Assembly: GCA_903916775.1 (NCBI GenBank)
Contig: CAIWXY010000058.1
Coordinates: 1-8,336 of the forward strand
Reading direction: 5' to 3'
From: an uncultured Actinomycetes bacterium
GTDB lineage: Bacteria; Actinomycetota; Actinomycetes; Nanopelagicales; Nanopelagicaceae
DNA length: 8,336 nucleotides
How positions within the stretch are numbered: position 1 is the stretch's first letter; each line of letters opens with the position of its first letter. A program made the translations under genes and the position numbers. Shown here piece by piece: positions 6,274-8,336 of the stretch. Under the pieces are notes generated by a model, which was not told where the DNA came from, did not search any database, and saw only the letters and a program-made list of their open reading frames with translations.

Positions 6274-7821
6274 ATGAGCGCGTTCACCGAGCAGGCCCGC
6301 GAGGCCCAGGATCCACAAGATTCACCAAAACGTCTCATTCTTGTTACCGGAGCTTCTGGCTATGTCGGCGGTCGATTGGTCAGAACTCTGCTTCGTCAAA
6401 ATATGCGCGTCCGAGTTTTTGTGAGAGATCCGCAGAAAATCCAGGGCCTTCCCTGGGTCGATAGCGTAGAAGTGGCAGTGGGCGATGCCAGTGATGTAGT
6501 TGCCACCGCTGAAGCTTTACGCGGCGTTCATACTGCGTTCTATCTGTTGCATTCAATCAACGCTGCGACCCATTTTGAAAAAGTTGAAGAGCAGATAGCG
6601 GCAACATTTGCGCATGCAGCCCGACTTTCCAATGTGAGTCAAATTGTTTACTTGGGCGGTATTGCTAATGATGCACGCCGAAGCCAGCATTTAGAGTCGC
6701 GTGCCAATACCGGCAAACGTTTGGGATTTGGAGTTGTGCCGGTGCTGGAATTGAGAGCGGGAATCATCATTGGATCTGGATCTGCCTCATTCGAGATGCT
6801 CAGACACATCACTCACAGACTTCCTGTGATGATTACTCCCAAATGGGTGACTAACCGGATTCAGCCCATTGCAATTCGCGATGTGCTCTACTACCTCAGC
6901 CAGGCTGCCAAACTGCCTCAACCTATTTCAGGAATTTTTGATATTGGCGGCCCCGAGGTCTTGACCTACGAGAAGTTAATGAAAAACTTTGCTCACGTAG
7001 CGGGTTTGCGTAAGCGAACCATCATCAAAGTTCCAGTTCTCACCCCTGGGTTTTCCAGTTTGTGGATTGGTCTTGTGACACCAGTCCCGACTTCACTTGC
7101 GAAGCCATTGGTCGGCTCCCTCATCAATGAAGTTGTCGTGGATCCGAGTAAGAGCGTCGATGCCATCATTCCGCCACCACCAGAGGGCCTATTACCCATC
7201 TCGGCCGCATTTTCATTAGCGCTCGAACAAGTCTCGTCCCACTTGGTGGAGACTCGTTGGTCTGATGCAGGTCTTTATATGCCGCCATGGCAGAAGACTC
7301 AAGGAGATCCAGAGTGGTCTGGAACAGCCGAATATTTCGATGAGCGATTTGTCGAGACGGATGCATCACTTGAATCTCTATGGCGCGCAGTGGAAAAAAT
7401 CGGTGGCGCTCATGGTTGGTATGGATCAGATGTGCTCTGGTGGATTCGTGGATTTATGGATCGATGTATCGGTGGCGTGGGATTGCGTCGTGGTCGCCGC
7501 GATCCAGATTTTTTGCGTCAAGGTGAGAGTTTAGATTTTTGGCGAGTAGAAGTTCTTAAGCGTCACGAACAACTCACTCTCATTGCCGAGATGATTCTGC
7601 CCGGTAAGGCTTGGCTCAATTTTAAAATTGATGAAGTGAAAAAAGATGGGCGAGTAGTTCGCCGACTTACTCAACGTGCGACCTTCCAACCTAAGGGTAT
7701 GGGCGGGCATCTGTACTGGGCTGCGGTATATCCATTCCACGGATTTATCTTCCCGACGATGGCCAAGAACATTGCTAAGGAAGCAGAACGACTCGATTCT
7801 CTAGAGAACTCTCAATCTTGA
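6274..7821 (+). CDS. Atypical SDR (NAD(P)-binding) protein with C-terminal DUF2867 domain
   Basis: The 515-residue protein has two parts. Residues about 20-325 form an NAD(P)-binding Rossmann fold of the atypical/extended SDR type, with glycine motif 'TGASGYVGG' at 25-33 and an Asp at 71 in 'VAVGDASD' in the usual strand-3 position. The segment 'QPIAIRDVLYYL' at 197-208 and 'FDIGGPEVLTYEKLM' at 222-236 match NDP-sugar-epimerase-like proteins. The usual YxxxK catalytic pair is not seen: the corresponding stretch reads 'HLESRANTGKRL' (139-150). Residues about 345-505 resemble DUF2867, an SRPBCC-like domain, with 'GGAHGWYGSDVLWWIRGFMD' and a C-terminal 'GHLYWAAVYPFHGFIF'. E. coli YbjT-like and many actinobacterial proteins have related architectures. 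The role is unknown; a redox or lipid-linked function is possible. It is divergent from the NADH dehydrogenase, with 75 bp between starts. Confidence 0.85.
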   Translation: MSAFTEQAREAQDPQDSPKRLILVTGASGYVGGRLVRTLLRQNMRVRVFVRDPQKIQGLPWVDSVEVAVGDASDVVATAEALRGVHTAFYLLHSINAATHFEKVEEQIAATFAHAARLSNVSQIVYLGGIANDARRSQHLESRANTGKRLGFGVVPVLELRAGIIIGSGSASFEMLRHITHRLPVMITPKWVTNRIQPIAIRDVLYYLSQAAKLPQPISGIFDIGGPEVLTYEKLMKNFAHVAGLRKRTIIKVPVLTPGFSSLWIGLVTPVPTSLAKPLVGSLINEVVVDPSKSVDAIIPPPPEGLLPISAAFSLALEQVSSHLVETRWSDAGLYMPPWQKTQGDPEWSGTAEYFDERFVETDASLESLWRAVEKIGGAHGWYGSDVLWWIRGFMDRCIGGVGLRRGRRDPDFLRQGESLDFWRVEVLKRHEQLTLIAEMILPGKAWLNFKIDEVKKDGRVVRRLTQRATFQPKGMGGHLYWAAVYPFHGFIFPTMAKNIAKEAERLDSLENSQS

Positions 7822-7828
7822 CTTCAGA

Positions 7829-7851
7829 GACTCATCATCGTGTCGTGAGTC
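7829..7851 (+). promoter_or_regulatory. 6-bp inverted repeat just upstream of the DUF3263 gene
   Basis: GACTCA (7829-7834) and TGAGTC (7846-7851) are perfect inverted copies separated by 11 nt, ending 3 nt before the ATG. A TTGACT that could serve as a -35 box overlaps the stop of the SDR gene at 7818-7823, with only a poor -10 (TGTCGT, 7841-7846) 17 nt later. It could be an operator or chance. Confidence 0.25.
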
Positions 7852-7854
7852 GAA

Positions 7855-8202
7855 ATGCCCGATTTGTCAGTGCCTTCTCTTAGTATTCGGGACATGGAAA
7901 GCACTTCACCTGCTGGTCTACCCGCTCAAGAATTTAGCGAATTTAGCGCTGAGCTGTCGGGGCTGACCGAGCTAGAAATCCGAATCTTGGATTTTGAACG
8001 TCAATGGTGGCGTTATGCCGGTGCCAAAGAGTCCTCCATCAAGGAACTCTTTGATCTCACCCCTCCTAAGTATTATCAGCTCCTCAATAACCTCATTGAT
8101 CGCCCAGAAGCTCTGGTGGCGGCCCCCATGCTGGTCAAGCGCCTTCGCCGACTCCGCGAGGCTCGCACAACTACCCGTTCTTCAGGCTTCGCCCTCTCCT
8201 AA
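7855..8202 (+). CDS. DUF3263 domain-containing protein
   Basis: The 115-residue protein has a poorly conserved, Ser/Pro-rich N-terminus (1-36) and a DUF3263 core at about 37-105. The core shows the hallmark 'LTELEIRILDFERQWWRY', then 'SSIKELFDLTPPKYYQLLNNLIDRPEAL', which looks like a helix-turn-helix, and a basic end, 'KRLRRLREAR'. The family is small, essentially actinobacterial and of unknown function; DNA binding is an inference from the basic, HTH-like shape. The frame is closed by TGA at 7846-7848, so ATG 7855 is the first possible ATG; Met14 (ATG at 7894) is an alternative that keeps the whole domain. No Shine-Dalgarno is evident before either. It lies 33 bp after the SDR gene in the same direction and upstream of a chaperone-type operator. 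From memory, the M. tuberculosis homologue Rv0430 lies about ten genes from groEL2. Confidence 0.85.
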   Translation: MPDLSVPSLSIRDMESTSPAGLPAQEFSEFSAELSGLTELEIRILDFERQWWRYAGAKESSIKELFDLTPPKYYQLLNNLIDRPEALVAAPMLVKRLRRLREARTTTRSSGFALS

Positions 8203-8261
8203 GTCGTTTTACTCAGGTACGCCCTGGCTTCTCCCCAGTTCTCCACAGGCCGGTTTAAATT
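8203..8261. other. Non-coding stretch after the DUF3263 gene
   Basis: No gene is seen here. A weak CAGG/CCTG hairpin (8214-8217 with 8223-8226) has no T-tract and is not a convincing terminator. The rest of the gap, to 8336, holds the candidate promoter and the CIRCE site. Confidence 0.5.
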
Positions 8262-8290
8262 TTGCCCTAACTCCCGCCTCAGGCTAGATT
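8262..8290 (+). promoter_or_regulatory. Candidate promoter for the heat-shock gene beyond the right edge
   Basis: TTGCCC (8262-8267) and TAGATT (8285-8290) are separated by 17 bp and lie directly upstream of the CIRCE element. The predicted transcription start (about 8297) falls inside the operator, which is how HrcA-repressed promoters are usually arranged. The -35 match is only partial. Confidence 0.45.
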
Positions 8291-8295
8291 TGGCG

Positions 8296-8322
8296 TTAGC
8301 ACTCTCGGAGTGCGATTGCTAG
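8296..8322 (+). promoter_or_regulatory. CIRCE operator (HrcA binding site)
   Basis: The left arm TTAGCACTC (8296-8304) is identical to the CIRCE consensus. After the standard 9-nt spacer, the right arm GATTGCTAG (8314-8322) matches GAGTGCTAA at 7 of 9 positions. CIRCE is bound by the HrcA repressor and found upstream of groES/groEL, groEL or dnaK/hrcA operons, so such a gene should start to the right of 8336. The spacer contains GAGTGC (8308-8313), an additional half-site that also forms a tight hairpin with GCACTC at 8299-8304. Confidence 0.82.
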
Positions 8323-8336
8323 TTTTCAAGCAAGAG

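Noticed and set aside
6199..6318. N-terminal extension of the NADH dehydrogenase by 40 residues
   Set aside because: It would cover the divergent promoter and the first codons of the SDR gene and has no family-like sequence. The ATG at 6198 has a good Shine-Dalgarno and the canonical N-terminus.
7994..8287. 97-residue plus-strand open frame running past the DUF3263 stop
   Set aside because: It is a shifted frame of the DUF3263 gene, which has clear domain conservation, and its end runs into the promoter region of the next gene.
1..8336. CRISPR array, transposon, prophage, toxin-antitoxin or tRNA/rRNA genes
   Set aside because: No regularly spaced repeats, transposase or phage motifs, small paired toxin/antitoxin frames, or RNA gene signatures were found on either strand.

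Overview
The window looks like chromosomal DNA from a moderate-GC actinobacterium. The best guess is a freshwater planktonic lineage of the acI/Nanopelagicales type, or a close relative. The evidence is a DUF3263 protein (a family I know essentially from Actinobacteria), a type II NADH dehydrogenase with an actinobacterial-looking C-terminus, a long Ig-like secreted protein of the kind seen in small planktonic Actinobacteria, and a HrcA-type CIRCE operator. The lineage rests on resemblance remembered, not on a search.

Layout from left to right. (1) Positions 2-1504 (+) hold the 3' end of a surface or secreted Ig-like repeat protein whose start lies outside the window. (2) Positions 1505-1592 are an 88-bp gap with three direct copies of CTCACCC and one inverted copy that overlaps the next start codon. 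(3) Positions 1593-4208 (+) encode an 871-residue MalT-like STAND ATPase/LuxR regulator. (4) Positions 4177-4950 (-) encode an alpha/beta hydrolase that converges on the regulator and overlaps it by 32 bp, with an inverted repeat in the overlap. (5) Positions 4975-6198 (-) encode a type II NADH dehydrogenase, 24 bp upstream of the hydrolase and probably in its operon. (6) Positions 6199-6273 are a 75-bp divergent promoter region. (7) Positions 6274-7821 (+) encode an atypical SDR fused to a DUF2867 domain. (8) Positions 7855-8202 (+) encode a DUF3263 protein. (9) Positions 8203-8336 are non-coding and end in a CIRCE operator with a plausible promoter, which implies that a HrcA-controlled chaperone gene (groES/groEL is the first guess) begins just beyond the right edge.

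The genes do not form one obvious pathway. The left half could be a surface protein with its dedicated signal-responsive regulator. The middle is a respiratory enzyme with a hydrolase passenger. The right half is a housekeeping redox/unknown pair leading into a heat-shock locus. I do not see a defence system, mobile element, CRISPR array or RNA gene. The most unusual signals are the CTCACCC repeat cluster around the regulator's start codon and the CIRCE element, whose spacer contains an extra half-site.
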